From Roseomonas sp. (GTDB lineage Bacteria > Pseudomonadota > Alphaproteobacteria > Acetobacterales > Acetobacteraceae), in the NCBI GenBank assembly GCA_031180725.1, contig JAPSLO010000005.1, positions 186,001-250,000 on the forward strand: a stretch of DNA of 64,000 bases, given 5' to 3'. This document shows, in pieces, positions 26,511-34,884 of the stretch; the stretch's first letter is position 1, and each line of letters begins with the position of its first letter. Both the position numbers and the translations under genes were made by a program. Under the pieces are notes generated by a model. That model had not been told where the DNA came from and searched no databases. It worked only from the letters and a program-made list of their open reading frames with translations.

Positions 26511-26870
26511 ATGTTCCTCTCCGCGCTCTTTACCCGCGGCCCGAACGACCCGCCCCCCGCCCTGCCGCGGCTGGCCGAAGGCGCCTATGAGCCGATCCCG
26601 GGCGACATCTCCTTCAGCGCATTCCTGGCCGGGCTGAACCCCGTGCAGCATCTGCCGGTGGTGGGCACGATCTACCGGGCGGCAACCGGGGAACGTGCAC
26701 CGGCGCCGATGCTGGTGTTGGGCGGGGCGCTGTTCGGTGGCCCGCTTGGTATGCTTTCCTCCGCCGTCATGGCTGCCCTGGACGAGTTCCGTTCCGCCCC
26801 CGCCACACCACAGACTCCATCGGGGAGCCTGCTGGCTGGCCAATACGGATCGCATGATGCCCGCGGTTGA
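26511..26870 (+). CDS. conserved hypothetical protein
   Basis: A 119-residue protein of unknown function. It contains FLAGLNPVQHLPVVGTIYRAATGE and a Gly-rich hydrophobic segment (LVLGGALFGGPLGMLSSAVM) that may contact membrane. I recall the NPVQH-PVVGTIYR-type segment recurring in Rhodospirillales hypothetical proteins, but no function. The ATG at 26511 has an AGAGG site. The 3' end overlaps the following transpeptidase-like gene by 17 bp in a different frame, suggesting co-expression. Confidence 0.7.
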   Translation: MFLSALFTRGPNDPPPALPRLAEGAYEPIPGDISFSAFLAGLNPVQHLPVVGTIYRAATGERAPAPMLVLGGALFGGPLGMLSSAVMAALDEFRSAPATPQTPSGSLLAGQYGSHDARG

Positions 26871-27375
26871 AGCCGGCTACGCCCGGGTCTTCCCTGACGG
26901 CCGGCTGGTGCTGGGCGGGCTGGTGCTGCGCTGCGCCCTGGGTAAGGGCGGCGTGCGGCCGGCCAATGAGAAGCGGGAGGGCGACGGTACCACCCCCGCC
27001 GCCCGCATGCCGCTGCGCCGCGTCCTGTTCCGCGCCGACCGCGGCCCCGCACCGCGCTGTGCCGTGCCGGTGGAGCCGATCGCCCCGGATGACGGCTGGT
27101 GCGACGACCCCGGGCACCGCGCCTACAACCGCCCGGTCCGGCTGCCTTTCGAGGCCTCGCATGAACGGCTGTGGCGCGACGACCAGGTCTATGACGTGAT
27201 CGGCGTGTTGGGCTGGAACGACGACCCGGTGGAACCTGGCCGCGGCAGCGCGATCTTCCTTCACCTGGCGCGGGAGGATTACCGCCCGACCGAGGGCTGC
27301 GTGGCCCTGGCCCCACGCGACCTGCGGCTGGTGCTGGAAAGTGGGCTGCGCGGGCTGGAGGTCCTGGGCGGGTAG
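26854..27375 (+). CDS. YkuD-type L,D-transpeptidase-like protein
   Basis: Predicted peptidoglycan L,D-transpeptidase family protein, 173 residues. The catalytic region reads HLAREDYRPTEGCVAL with His137 and Cys149, a variant of the YkuD signature in which TxGC replaces SHGC. No signal peptide is visible, so it may act in the cytoplasm or be exported another way. Two consecutive ATGs (26854, 26857) are possible starts and the ribosome site is weak, consistent with coupling to the overlapping upstream gene. Substrate untested. Confidence 0.78.
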   Translation: MMPAVEAGYARVFPDGRLVLGGLVLRCALGKGGVRPANEKREGDGTTPAARMPLRRVLFRADRGPAPRCAVPVEPIAPDDGWCDDPGHRAYNRPVRLPFEASHERLWRDDQVYDVIGVLGWNDDPVEPGRGSAIFLHLAREDYRPTEGCVALAPRDLRLVLESGLRGLEVLGG

Positions 27376-27414
27376 CTTCCAGGGCCCTTGCTCTAGGCCT
27401 TCCTCCCATGGAAC

Positions 27415-27451
27415 GACAAAGGGGCGAGGACCGGGTCCTCGCCCCTTTGTC
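27415..27451. terminator. long perfect hairpin, bidirectional terminator
   Basis: A 17-bp uninterrupted stem (27415-27431 with 27435-27451) and a CGG loop lies between the converging transpeptidase-like and hydrolase genes. Each strand ends in TTTGTC, giving a short T run in both directions. Confidence 0.8.
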
Positions 27452-27472
27452 GTCGAAAGCGGAAGCCGGGGA

Positions 27473-27491
27473 CCGGGGGCGGAGCCCCCGG
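27473..27491. repeat. fragment of the convergent-gene element
   Basis: CCGGGGGC-GGA-GCCCCCGG matches the outer GC hairpin of the large elements at 17.4, 30.4 and 37.4 kb. The rest of the element is missing here, although the site is again between converging genes. Confidence 0.5.
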
Positions 27492-27510
27492 GGCCTACCC
27501 GCCTGGCCTG

Positions 27511-28179
27511 TCAGTCGGCCGCGAGCGCCATCCGCGTGCGGTTCAGCGCCGTGTTGATGTGGTCTTCCGCCGCATCCGCCACCTGCTCCGCCTGCGGCGG
27601 GGTGAAGATGTGGCCGGCGGCCGGCATCACGCGGTAGTCGATGCGAATGCCCTTCTGGGTGTTCAGCTTGTCCACCAGCTTCCGCACGCTGCTTTCCGGC
27701 ACCAGCTCGTCATCCGCACCGTGCAGCATCAGGCCGTTGCAGGGGCAGGGCGCCAGGAAGCCGAAATCGTAGTGGCTGGCCGGCGGGCTGATGGAGATGA
27801 ACCCGCTCATCTCCGGCCGCCGCATCAGAAGCTGCATGCCGACATAAGCGCCGAAAGAATAGCCCGCGACCCATAGCGAGGAGGCGTTCGGGTTCACCGC
27901 CTGCAGGAAGTCCAGTGCAGCCGCCGCATCCGAAATCTCGCCGATGCCACCATCGTAACGGCCCTGGCTACGGCCGACGCCCCGGAAGTTGAAGCGCAGG
28001 GTTGAAAAACCCATGGCCTGGAAACGTTGATACAGCGCGTGAACAATGCGGTTGTTCATCGTGCCGCCGTGCAGCGGGTGGGGGTGCAGTACCAGGGCAA
28101 CGGGCGCATTGGCCTGCTTCGCGTGGTGATAGCGGCCTTCCAGCCGACCGTCGGGGCCGGCGAACATCACTTCGGGCAT
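27511..28179 (-). CDS. alpha/beta hydrolase, dienelactone-hydrolase-like
   Basis: Cytoplasmic alpha/beta hydrolase fold protein of 222 residues. Visible features are LVLHPHPLHGGTMNNRIVHA (oxyanion region, near 28), FNFRGVGRSQG, the nucleophile elbow VAGYSFGAYVG with Ser at about 107, LHGADDELVP and a final His in MPAAGHIFTPP. The HPHPLHGGTM motif is typical of a widespread bacterial group annotated only as alpha/beta hydrolase. Substrate unknown. It converges with the transpeptidase-like gene and is divergent from iscR. Confidence 0.88.
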   Translation of the reverse strand: MPEVMFAGPDGRLEGRYHHAKQANAPVALVLHPHPLHGGTMNNRIVHALYQRFQAMGFSTLRFNFRGVGRSQGRYDGGIGEISDAAAALDFLQAVNPNASSLWVAGYSFGAYVGMQLLMRRPEMSGFISISPPASHYDFGFLAPCPCNGLMLHGADDELVPESSVRKLVDKLNTQKGIRIDYRVMPAAGHIFTPPQAEQVADAAEDHINTALNRTRMALAAD

Positions 28180-28348
28180 CGCGCGTCAGGTCCAGTCTCG
28201 GTTGGGCCAGGGCGCGGGGCGCACGCCGCTGGCCATTTGGGGAACCACGAGCCGCCGCCGATCAGCCCCCGCCGACCAAGGCCGCCACGACACGCCAGGG
28301 ATAAGCCCCTGCCCTTTCAGCCTGCCTGACAGCGCCCTTCCCGCCAGC

Positions 28349-28365
28349 CCGTCAATCGTTGACGG
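28349..28365. promoter_or_regulatory. 17-bp palindrome, possible operator
   Basis: CCGTCAA-TCG-TTGACGG is a perfect inverted repeat with 7-bp arms, 170 bp upstream of the hydrolase start. It looks like a dimeric regulator site or a small hairpin. Confidence 0.45.
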
Positions 28366-28598
28366 CGCAACTCGGGAACAATAGCTTCAATTTCGCCACC
28401 GCGCGGCGGTCGGAGGCATCAAGGCGCTGCTTTTGGCAGGCGCGGGAAGGCCCGCACCTGATCGTCCCCCTGGGCGGGTTCCCGAGCCCTGGGGTGCGCG
28501 CAATATAGGGAGCCGAGGGCCGGTTTCATATCGGATTCATGGGCATGGACCGCATCTTCCCGTGTCTGAGCCTTCCGGGACGCAGCCAGGCCGCCGTT

Positions 28599-28615
28599 CA
28601 CAACCGAGTGTTGTG
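28599..28615. promoter_or_regulatory. 17-bp palindrome upstream of iscR, possible operator
   Basis: CACAAC-CGAGT-GTTGTG has perfect 6-bp arms and ends 33 bases before the iscR start codon, overlapping where its core promoter would be. IscR proteins commonly repress their own promoter, so an autoregulatory site is a reasonable inference. Confidence 0.5.
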
Positions 28616-28648
28616 GACCTCTTCCCGCCATAGTAGTAGGGGCCACGA

Positions 28649-29140
28649 ATGAAACTCTCCACGCGCGGCCGATACGCTGTCATGGCCATGGTGGAGCTCG
28701 CCGCGCGCGAACAGGCGCCGGAGTCGGGATGCACCCGTCGTGGGCAGGTGAGCCTGGCGGAGATCGCCCAGGCCCAGTCCCTTTCCCTGGCTTATCTGGA
28801 ACAGCTTTTCGGCCCGCTGCGCCGCGCCGGGCTCGTTGCCTCCGCCCGCGGCCCCGGGGGCGGTTACAGCCTGGCAAGGCCCGCTTCCCGTATCTCCATA
28901 TCCGACATCGTCAACGCGGTGGAGGAGCCCATCCAGGCCACGCGGTGCTCGGAAGGCGGGCCGGGCTGCATGGCCGGTGAACGTTGCCGCACCCATGACC
29001 TCTGGGCCGAGCTCGGCGACCATATCCGCCTGTTTCTGGAAGCGATGACCCTGCAGGACGTCATCTGCGGCCGGGTCACCGGCCGCGCCGTCCCGCCCTG
29101 CAACCCGCCCGGCGCTGCGCCGCGCCAGCCCGCCCCCTGA
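28649..29140 (+). CDS. iscR: Rrf2-family Fe-S regulator, IscR-like
   Basis: Fe-S-sensing transcription factor of 163 residues that adjusts cluster-assembly genes. The N-terminal winged helix starts MKLSTRGRYAVMAMVELA, with SLAYLEQLFGPLRRAGLV and RGPGGGYSLAR following. The [2Fe-2S] ligands are visible as Cys100, Cys107, Cys113 and His116 (RCSEGGPGC, GERCRTHDLW), near the E. coli IscR arrangement. The Pro-rich tail is normal. The cysteine desulfurase gene begins 16 bp downstream, and a perfect palindrome precedes the gene. Confidence 0.92.
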   Translation: MKLSTRGRYAVMAMVELAAREQAPESGCTRRGQVSLAEIAQAQSLSLAYLEQLFGPLRRAGLVASARGPGGGYSLARPASRISISDIVNAVEEPIQATRCSEGGPGCMAGERCRTHDLWAELGDHIRLFLEAMTLQDVICGRVTGRAVPPCNPPGAAPRQPAP

Positions 29141-29156
29141 CACGCCCCGTCCCCAG

Positions 29157-30248
29157 ATGACGGCGGAACTCTACCTCGACGCCAACGCCACCGAGCCACT
29201 GCGCCCCGAGGCCCGCGCCGCGCTGCTGGCGGCGCTCGACCTGCCTGGCAATCCCAGCTCCGTCCATCACGCCGGCCGCGCCGCGCGCCGGGTACTGGAA
29301 GCCGCGCGGCAGGCTGTGGCCACCGTCTTCGGCGGCACGCCCGCCGAGACCGTGCTGACAGCCGGCGGAACGGAAGCCAATGCCCTGGCCGTGCGCGGAC
29401 TGGCCGCCGGGCGGCGCGTGCTGGTCGGCGCCACCGAGCACCCCGCCGTGCTGGCCGCCGCGCCGGATGCCGGGATCCTGCCGGTGCGCCCCGATGGTAC
29501 GCTGGAGCTGGAGGCCCTGCGCGCCGCGCTGGAAGGCCCCCCTGCCCTGGTCTGCCTGATGCTGGCGAACAACGAGACCGGCGTGCTGCACCCGATCGCC
29601 GAGGCCGCGGCCCTTTGCCGCGCCGCCGGCGCGCTGCTGCATGTGGATGCGGTGCAGGCCGCCGGGCGCGTGCCCGTTTCGCTGGCCGCGCTGGGCGCGG
29701 ATTCGCTCGCCATCTCCGGCCACAAGCTGGGCGGCCCAAAGGGCGCCGGGGCGCTGCTGCTGCGCCCGGGGCTGGCGCCGGCACCGCTGGTGGCCGGCGG
29801 CGGCCAGGAACGCGGCCGGCGCGGCGGCACGGAACCCCTGCCCGCCCTGGCCGGCACGGCCGCGGCGGCGGAAGCCGCCCGGCCTGAGGACGCCGCCCGC
29901 CTGGCCAGGCTGCGCGACAAGATCGAGGCCGCCTGCCAGGCTGATGGTGCAAAGGTGGCCGGCGCCGGCGCGCCACGCCTGCCCAATACCACCAGTCTGG
30001 TGCTGCCTGGCGCCCCGGCCGAGACCCAGGTGATTGCGCTGGACCTGGCCGGCATCCGCGTCTCGGCCGGCAGCGCCTGCTCCTCGGGCAAGGTCGCACG
30101 CAGCCATGTGCTGGCGGCGATGGGCCTGGGCGAGGACGCAGGCTGTGCCATCCGCGTCTCCCTGCCCTGGAACGCGCCCGATGACGCGCCGGAGCGCTTC
30201 ATCGCCGCCTGGATCGCCATGCGCCGCCGGTTGCTCCGGGCGGCTTGA
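29157..30248 (+). CDS. cysteine desulfurase (NifS/IscS family)
   Basis: PLP enzyme that removes sulfur from cysteine for Fe-S clusters, 363 residues. It shows YLDANATEPLRPEA at the start, GGTEANALAV, the PLP lysine Lys190 in ISGHKLGGPKG and the sulfur-carrying Cys308 in SAGSACSSGKV. Following iscR by 16 bp, it is probably under IscR control. No iscU, iscA or suf genes follow, so the remaining machinery is elsewhere. The stop codon falls inside an 11-bp tandem repeat. Whether it is the housekeeping desulfurase is uncertain. Confidence 0.92.
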   Translation: MTAELYLDANATEPLRPEARAALLAALDLPGNPSSVHHAGRAARRVLEAARQAVATVFGGTPAETVLTAGGTEANALAVRGLAAGRRVLVGATEHPAVLAAAPDAGILPVRPDGTLELEALRAALEGPPALVCLMLANNETGVLHPIAEAAALCRAAGALLHVDAVQAAGRVPVSLAALGADSLAISGHKLGGPKGAGALLLRPGLAPAPLVAGGGQERGRRGGTEPLPALAGTAAAAEAARPEDAARLARLRDKIEAACQADGAKVAGAGAPRLPNTTSLVLPGAPAETQVIALDLAGIRVSAGSACSSGKVARSHVLAAMGLGEDAGCAIRVSLPWNAPDDAPERFIAAWIAMRRRLLRAA

Positions 30249-30277
30249 GGGCGGCTTGAGGGCGGCTTGAGGGCGGC
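30241..30277 (+). repeat. 11-bp tandem repeat at the end of the desulfurase gene
   Basis: Just over three head-to-tail copies of GCGGCTTGAGG cover the stop codon of the desulfurase. Each copy repeats a TGA. The run leads directly into repeat element B. Confidence 0.8.
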
Positions 30278-30279
30278 TT

Positions 30280-30506
30280 CCAGGGGGCTTTGCCCCCTTG
30301 GCCCCACCAGGGCCCAACGCCGAAGGCGCGGACGGGGCCCCTGGACCTCATGAGTTTTGGGCGGAGAGGAAGGGGGCACGGCGCGCCAGGGCCACTGGCG
30401 CTCCGGTGATGCCCCTTCCTCTCCGCCCCAACTGATTGGCGGGTCCGGGGGCGGCCACCACCCCCGGCGGAGGTTCGGGGGCAGTGCCCCCGGAAAACCC
30501 CCTTCA
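30280..30506. repeat. large convergent-gene element, copy B
   Basis: Between the cysteine desulfurase and sdhB ends. It has a left GGGGGC-TTT-GCCCCC hairpin, the conserved word CTGGACCTCATGAGTTTTGG (30341-30360), a long stem with arms near 30355-30377 and 30411-30431, and a right GGGGGC-AGT-GCCCCC hairpin. The segment inside the stem matches copy C at 24 of 25 positions. Confidence 0.85.
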
Positions 30507-30517
30507 GGCTGCGCGGA

Positions 30518-31300
30518 TCAGCCGCCGCGCGTGGCGAGCAGTTGCTTGATTTCGCCGATCGCCTGGGCCGGGTTGAGCCCCTTGGGGCAGGTCCGGGCGC
30601 AGTTCATGATCGTGTGGCAGCGATAGAGCTTGAAGGGGTCTTCCAGCGCGTCCAGCCGCTCGCCCGTTGCCTCGTCACGGCTGTCCGCGATCCAGCGATA
30701 GGCCTGCAGCAGCACGGCCGGGCCCAGGTAGCGGTCGCCGTTCCACCAGTAGCTGGGGCAGGAGGTGGTGCAGCAGAAGCACAGGATGCACTCCCACAGC
30801 CCGTCCAGCTTCGCGCGCTCCTCCTTGGACTGCAGGCGCTCGCCGTCCGGGGGCGGGGGCGTGTCGGCCTTCAGCCAGGGCTCGATGGAGCGGAGCTGCG
30901 CGTAGATCTGCGACAGGTCGGGCACCAGGTCCTTCACCACCGGCATATGCGGCAGCGGGTGGATCTTCACGTCACCCTTCACATCCTCGATCGGCTTGAG
31001 GCAGGCGAGGGTGTTCAGCCCGTCGATGTTCATCGAGCAGGACCCGCAGATGCCCTCGCGGCAGGAGCGCCGGAAGGTCAGCGTGGAGTCCACCTCGTTC
31101 TTGATCTTGATCAGCGCGTCCAGGACCATCGGCCCGCACTGCTCAAGGTCGATCTCGAAGGTATCGGTGCGCGGGTTCTCGCCCGAGTCCGGATCCCAGC
31201 GGTAGATCTTGAAGGCCTTGACCTTCTTCGCGCCGGCCGGCGCGGGGTAGCGCTTGCCTTCAGTGATCTTGGAGTTCTTGGGGAGGGTGAAGGTAGCCAT
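30518..31300 (-). CDS. sdhB: succinate dehydrogenase iron-sulfur subunit
   Basis: Electron-transfer subunit of complex II, 260 residues, peripheral on the inner membrane. The three cluster regions are present: [18 protein letters not shown] with NTLACLKP for [2Fe-2S], [15 protein letters not shown] for [4Fe-4S] and [19 protein letters not shown] for [3Fe-4S] plus [4Fe-4S] ligands. Final gene of sdhCDAB, 18 bp after sdhA. Its stop lies 12 bp from repeat element B. Confidence 0.97.
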   Translation of the reverse strand: MATFTLPKNSKITEGKRYPAPAGAKKVKAFKIYRWDPDSGENPRTDTFEIDLEQCGPMVLDALIKIKNEVDSTLTFRRSCREGICGSCSMNIDGLNTLACLKPIEDVKGDVKIHPLPHMPVVKDLVPDLSQIYAQLRSIEPWLKADTPPPPDGERLQSKEERAKLDGLWECILCFCCTTSCPSYWWNGDRYLGPAVLLQAYRWIADSRDEATGERLDALEDPFKLYRCHTIMNCARTCPKGLNPAQAIGEIKQLLATRGG

Positions 31301-31318
31301 CTTGCCGGGTCGCCTTCC

Positions 31319-33130
31319 TCAGTAGACCCGCGCCTTGGGCGGGAAGACCTGAACTTCGTTGGTCAGGGTGCGCATCTTCACGTCGCGGTAGTCGAGGCTG
31401 ACCGCGTATTTGTCGTTCACCCGCGCCAGCGTGTGCTTCATCCAGTTCGCGTCGTCGCGTTCCGGATAATCCTCATGCGCATGGGCGCCGCGGGATTCCT
31501 TGCGGGCCTCGGCGCCGTACACCGTGGTCAGGGCGTTGCCGATCAGGTTGTCCAGCTCCAGCGCCTCCACCAGGTCGCTGTTCCAGATCAGGCTGCGGTC
31601 GGCGATGCGGATGTCGCTGTAGCCGGCAGCAACCTTGTTCATCTTCTCCACGCCCTCCTTCAGCAGATCGGAGGTGCGGAACACCGCGGCGTGGGTCTGC
31701 ATGGTGCGCTGCATGTTCAGCCGCAGCTCGGCGACGGGGGTGGAGCCCTTCGCATGGCGCACGCGGTCGAAGCGGTCCAGAGAGGCTTCGCCGGCCCGGG
31801 GCGGCAGTGGCGCCTGCGTGGCGCCGGGCTTGATCGTCTCCGCCGCACGATGCGCCGCGGCGCGGCCGAACACCACGAGGTCGAGCAGCGAGTTGGTGCC
31901 GAGCCGGTTCGCGCCATGGACCGAGACGCAGGCCGCCTCGCCCACCGCCATCAGGCCGGGCACCACGCGGTCCTGGTCGGTGCCGGTGGCGTTCAGCACC
32001 TCGCAATGGATGTTCGTCGGGATGCCGCCCATGTTGTAGTGGACGGTCGGGAGCATCGGGATCGGCTCCTTCGTCACGTCCACGCCGGCGAAGATCTTGG
32101 CGGTCTCGGAGATGCCGGGCAGCCGCTCATGCAGGATGTCGGCGCCGAGATGCTCCAGATGCAGGTGGATGTGGTCCTTCAGCGGGCCGCAGCCGCGCCC
32201 CTCGCGGATCTCCATAGACATGGCCCGGGAGACGACGTCGCGGCTGGCCAGGTCCTTCGCCGTCGGCGCGTAGCGCTCCATGAAGCGCTCGCCCTCGGAG
32301 TTGGTGAGGTAGCCGCCCTCGCCGCGCGCGCCTTCCGTGACCAGGCAGCCCGAGCCGTAGATGCCCGTCGGGTGGAACTGCACGAATTCGTTGTCCTGCA
32401 GCGGCAGGCCCGCCCGCAGCACCATGCCGCCGCCGTCGCCCGTGCAGGTATGGGCGGAGGTGCAGGAGAAATAGGCACGGCCATAGCCGCCGGTGGCCAG
32501 CACCACGGTTTGCGCCCGGAAGCGGTGGATGGAGCCGTCCTCCAGGCACCAGGCCATCACGCCGCGGCAGGCGCCTTCCTCATCCATGATGAGGTCCAGG
32601 GCGAAAAATTCGACAAAGAATTCGCAATTGTGCTTCAGCGACTGCTGATAGAGCGTGTGCAGGATGGCGTGGCCCGTGCGGTCGGCCGCGGCGCAGGCCC
32701 GCATGGCGGGTTCCTTGCCGTAATGCTTCATGTGGCCGCCGAAGGGGCGCTGGTAGATCTTGCCGTCCTCGGTGCGGCTGAAGGGCACGCCGTAATGCTC
32801 AAGCTCGATGATGGCCGGGATGGCCTCGCGGCACATGTATTCGATGGCGTCCTGGTCGCCGAGCCAGTCCGACCCCTTGACGGTGTCGTACATGTGCCAA
32901 CGCCAGTCATCCTCGCCCATGTTGCCCAGCGCCGCGCCGACGCCGCCCTGCGCCGCCACGGTGTGACTACGGGTGGGGAAGACCTTGGTGATGCAGGCGG
33001 TCTTCAGCCCCGCCGCGCCCATGCCGAAGGTCGCGCGCAACCCCGCGCCGCCGGCGCCGACCACGACCACGTCATAGGTGTGGTCCACGATCCGATATGC
33101 CCCGCGCGAGGGGCTGGAGATGGCGTTCAT
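31319..33130 (-). CDS. sdhA: succinate dehydrogenase flavoprotein subunit
   Basis: Catalytic FAD subunit of complex II that oxidises succinate to fumarate, 603 residues, the usual length. It has the dinucleotide-binding [17 protein letters not shown], the covalent-FAD histidine region [14 protein letters not shown], the active-site [11 protein letters not shown] with [11 protein letters not shown], and NMGGIPTN. Cytoplasmic face of the inner membrane. It follows sdhD after 102 bp and precedes sdhB. Confidence 0.97.
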   Translation of the reverse strand: MNAISSPSRGAYRIVDHTYDVVVVGAGGAGLRATFGMGAAGLKTACITKVFPTRSHTVAAQGGVGAALGNMGEDDWRWHMYDTVKGSDWLGDQDAIEYMCREAIPAIIELEHYGVPFSRTEDGKIYQRPFGGHMKHYGKEPAMRACAAADRTGHAILHTLYQQSLKHNCEFFVEFFALDLIMDEEGACRGVMAWCLEDGSIHRFRAQTVVLATGGYGRAYFSCTSAHTCTGDGGGMVLRAGLPLQDNEFVQFHPTGIYGSGCLVTEGARGEGGYLTNSEGERFMERYAPTAKDLASRDVVSRAMSMEIREGRGCGPLKDHIHLHLEHLGADILHERLPGISETAKIFAGVDVTKEPIPMLPTVHYNMGGIPTNIHCEVLNATGTDQDRVVPGLMAVGEAACVSVHGANRLGTNSLLDLVVFGRAAAHRAAETIKPGATQAPLPPRAGEASLDRFDRVRHAKGSTPVAELRLNMQRTMQTHAAVFRTSDLLKEGVEKMNKVAAGYSDIRIADRSLIWNSDLVEALELDNLIGNALTTVYGAEARKESRGAHAHEDYPERDDANWMKHTLARVNDKYAVSLDYRDVKMRTLTNEVQVFPPKARVY

Positions 33131-33232
33131 CCGCGTGCCGTCCGTCCGTCTGGCCGAGGGCTGGCAGCAGCCCGGCCGTTCTGATGTCGTCTGACGCCGA
33201 AATTTATCGTTCCGGGCGCCGTGCCAAGGGGG

Positions 33233-33643
33233 TCAGACCGCGATCCGCAGCACCGCCAAGGCGGCCGCGATGCCGAGCAGCCAGCAGGCCCCCTTCACCA
33301 CCAGGATCAGCGCGATCTTCAGCCATTCCTGATTGGTGTAGTCCTCGATCACCACCTGCAGGCCAGAGGCGGTGTGCTGGAAGGTGAGGCCGATCAGCGC
33401 CAGCAGCAGCACGGCGTTGAGCGGATGGCCGATCCAGGCGATCGCCTCGGCATAGTCCATGCCGGCGCTGGTCGCGAGGGAGAAGATGAACCAAACGGTC
33501 AGCGGCAGCAGCGCGATGGAGCTGACGCGCTGCATGATCCAGTGATGCGAGCCCTGCTTGGCGGAGCCGGTCCCGCGCACGCGGCCCAGCGGCGTGCGCA
33601 TCATGGACTGGCGGGGCGGCTGGCCGGAGGTGCTGTGCGACAT
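33233..33643 (-). CDS. sdhD: succinate dehydrogenase membrane anchor subunit
   Basis: Hydrophobic anchor of complex II, 136 residues with three helices. The quinone-site region GSHHWIMQRVSSIALLPL is typical of SdhD, and the helix with LLLALIGLTFQHTASGLQVVI carries the likely haem-ligand histidine, followed by EDY. A longer frame continues upstream but the ATG at 33643 gives the family length. It begins 11 bp after the sdhC stop. Confidence 0.93.
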   Translation of the reverse strand: MSHSTSGQPPRQSMMRTPLGRVRGTGSAKQGSHHWIMQRVSSIALLPLTVWFIFSLATSAGMDYAEAIAWIGHPLNAVLLLALIGLTFQHTASGLQVVIEDYTNQEWLKIALILVVKGACWLLGIAAALAVLRIAV

Positions 33644-33654
33644 GCTTTCGGGCC

Positions 33655-34098
33655 TCACCAGGAGATCAGAAGGGCCAGCCAGGTCAGGGCCGTCAGCACG
33701 GCAGTGCCAATCAGCACCGCGCGGCCGGTCTTGTAGGCGGTGGGGATGTCGTAACCCCAGCCCGCATCCCAGGCCAGGTGCCGGATGCCGGCCAGTGTGT
33801 GGTACCAGGCCGCTGCGGTGACGCCCAGCAGCAGCAGGATGCCGAGGAAGGAGCTGAGGAACCATTGCACGGTGGCGAAGGCCGAAGGGCCGGCAGCGGC
33901 CGCGATCAGCCACCAGGTCATCAGCACCACGCCCGCCACCCAGGCCACGCCGGAGATGCGGTGCATGATGGACAGCGCACTCGTCATCTGCAGCATGTCG
34001 TAGACCTGCAGGTGCGGGGAGAGGGGCCGGCGGATCAACGTGCCATCCGACCGGCGACCGATCATGGTCGCCTCCCGGGAATCCTGCATGATGGACAT
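33655..34098 (-). CDS. sdhC: succinate dehydrogenase cytochrome b556 subunit
   Basis: First gene of the sdhCDAB operon; haem-binding anchor subunit of 147 residues with three helices. The signature RPLSPHLQVYDMLQMTSALS with IMHRISGVAW is clear, and HTLAGIRHLAWDAG carries the haem-ligand His region. Three starts are possible (34098, 34089, 34065); AAGGAG lies 11 bases before the first. The promoter should be in the 189 bp between here and the cytochrome c gene. Confidence 0.95.
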   Translation of the reverse strand: MSIMQDSREATMIGRRSDGTLIRRPLSPHLQVYDMLQMTSALSIMHRISGVAWVAGVVLMTWWLIAAAAGPSAFATVQWFLSSFLGILLLLGVTAAAWYHTLAGIRHLAWDAGWGYDIPTAYKTGRAVLIGTAVLTALTWLALLISW

Positions 34099-34287
34099 GC
34101 CGAAACCGCTCCTTGTACCGCGCCGCCAGGGGCGCGGCGCAATCCTTCTTTCCGGCTACCTTTATGGTCCACTGCACCGCAGCGTCAACGCAGGGGGGCG
34201 CATCCTTCTTGCGCCGCACCCGGAAAAACGCGCCTGTGTAGGAGTTTGCCGTCCCTGCGGGTCCGGTTGGGCGCGCCCCCGCCTTCG

Positions 34288-34884
34288 TCAATCCTGTTGC
34301 GACAGGAAATGCGCGAGGGCGGCGATATCGGCGTCCGGCATGCCGTACATCACGGCATTCATCTGGGTGTCGCTTCCGCTGCGGCGGTTGTCGCGGTACT
34401 CGGCCATGGTCTGGGCCAGAAAATCCTCCCGCTGGCCGGCTAGGCGGGGGATCTGGTTGCGCCCGGCGAAGTTCGGCAGGTGGCAGACGCCGCAATTGGA
34501 CCGCGCCGCGACGGCCTGGCCGCGCGCGAGGAGCTCCGCATTCCGCGCCGGGCGGTCATCCGGCGGGCCGGGCGGCAGGGAGGCGAACCAGGCGGCCAGA
34601 TCCTCGATCTCCTGGTCGCTGCGCCCCTGGGCCACCTGTTGCATCACAGGCACGGCGCGCAGCCCCTCGCGGAACAGGATCATCTGCATGGTGACGAATT
34701 CGGCCGGCTGCCCGGCCAGCGAAGGCACGCCCGGCATCTGGCTGCGGCCTTCCGGCCCGTGGCAGGCGGCGCAGATATCGGCCGCCAACGCCTGGCCACG
34801 GCGCGCATCCTGCGCCGCGGCGGGAAGGGCCAGGGGGAAGGCCAAGGCGGCGGCCAGCGCCGCCGCCAGTATCGACACCCTCAC
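34288..34884 (-). CDS. diheme cytochrome c (c4-like)
   Basis: Exported electron-transfer protein of 198 residues with a signal peptide (LAAALAAALAFPLALPAAAQ) and two c-type haem sites, CAACH and CGVCH, one per half, with an axial-ligand Met in each domain. This is the cytochrome c4 or c-555 type layout. It starts with a GTG that overlaps the stop of the PQQ dehydrogenase gene (GTGA), so it is translationally coupled and probably the electron acceptor of that enzyme. Confidence 0.92.
   Translation of the reverse strand: MRVSILAAALAAALAFPLALPAAAQDARRGQALAADICAACHGPEGRSQMPGVPSLAGQPAEFVTMQMILFREGLRAVPVMQQVAQGRSDQEIEDLAAWFASLPPGPPDDRPARNAELLARGQAVAARSNCGVCHLPNFAGRNQIPRLAGQREDFLAQTMAEYRDNRRSGSDTQMNAVMYGMPDADIAALAHFLSQQD

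Larger units (their letters stand above)
28180..28648. other. divergent intergenic region between hydrolase and iscR
   Basis: No credible gene. It carries two perfect 17-bp palindromes, listed separately at 28349-28365 and 28599-28615, and a GC hairpin near 28440. It should hold the promoters for both flanking genes. Confidence 0.6.

Noticed and set aside
30542-33184. An 880-codon frame opposite sdhB-sdhA
   Set aside because: Antisense shadow of the succinate dehydrogenase genes.
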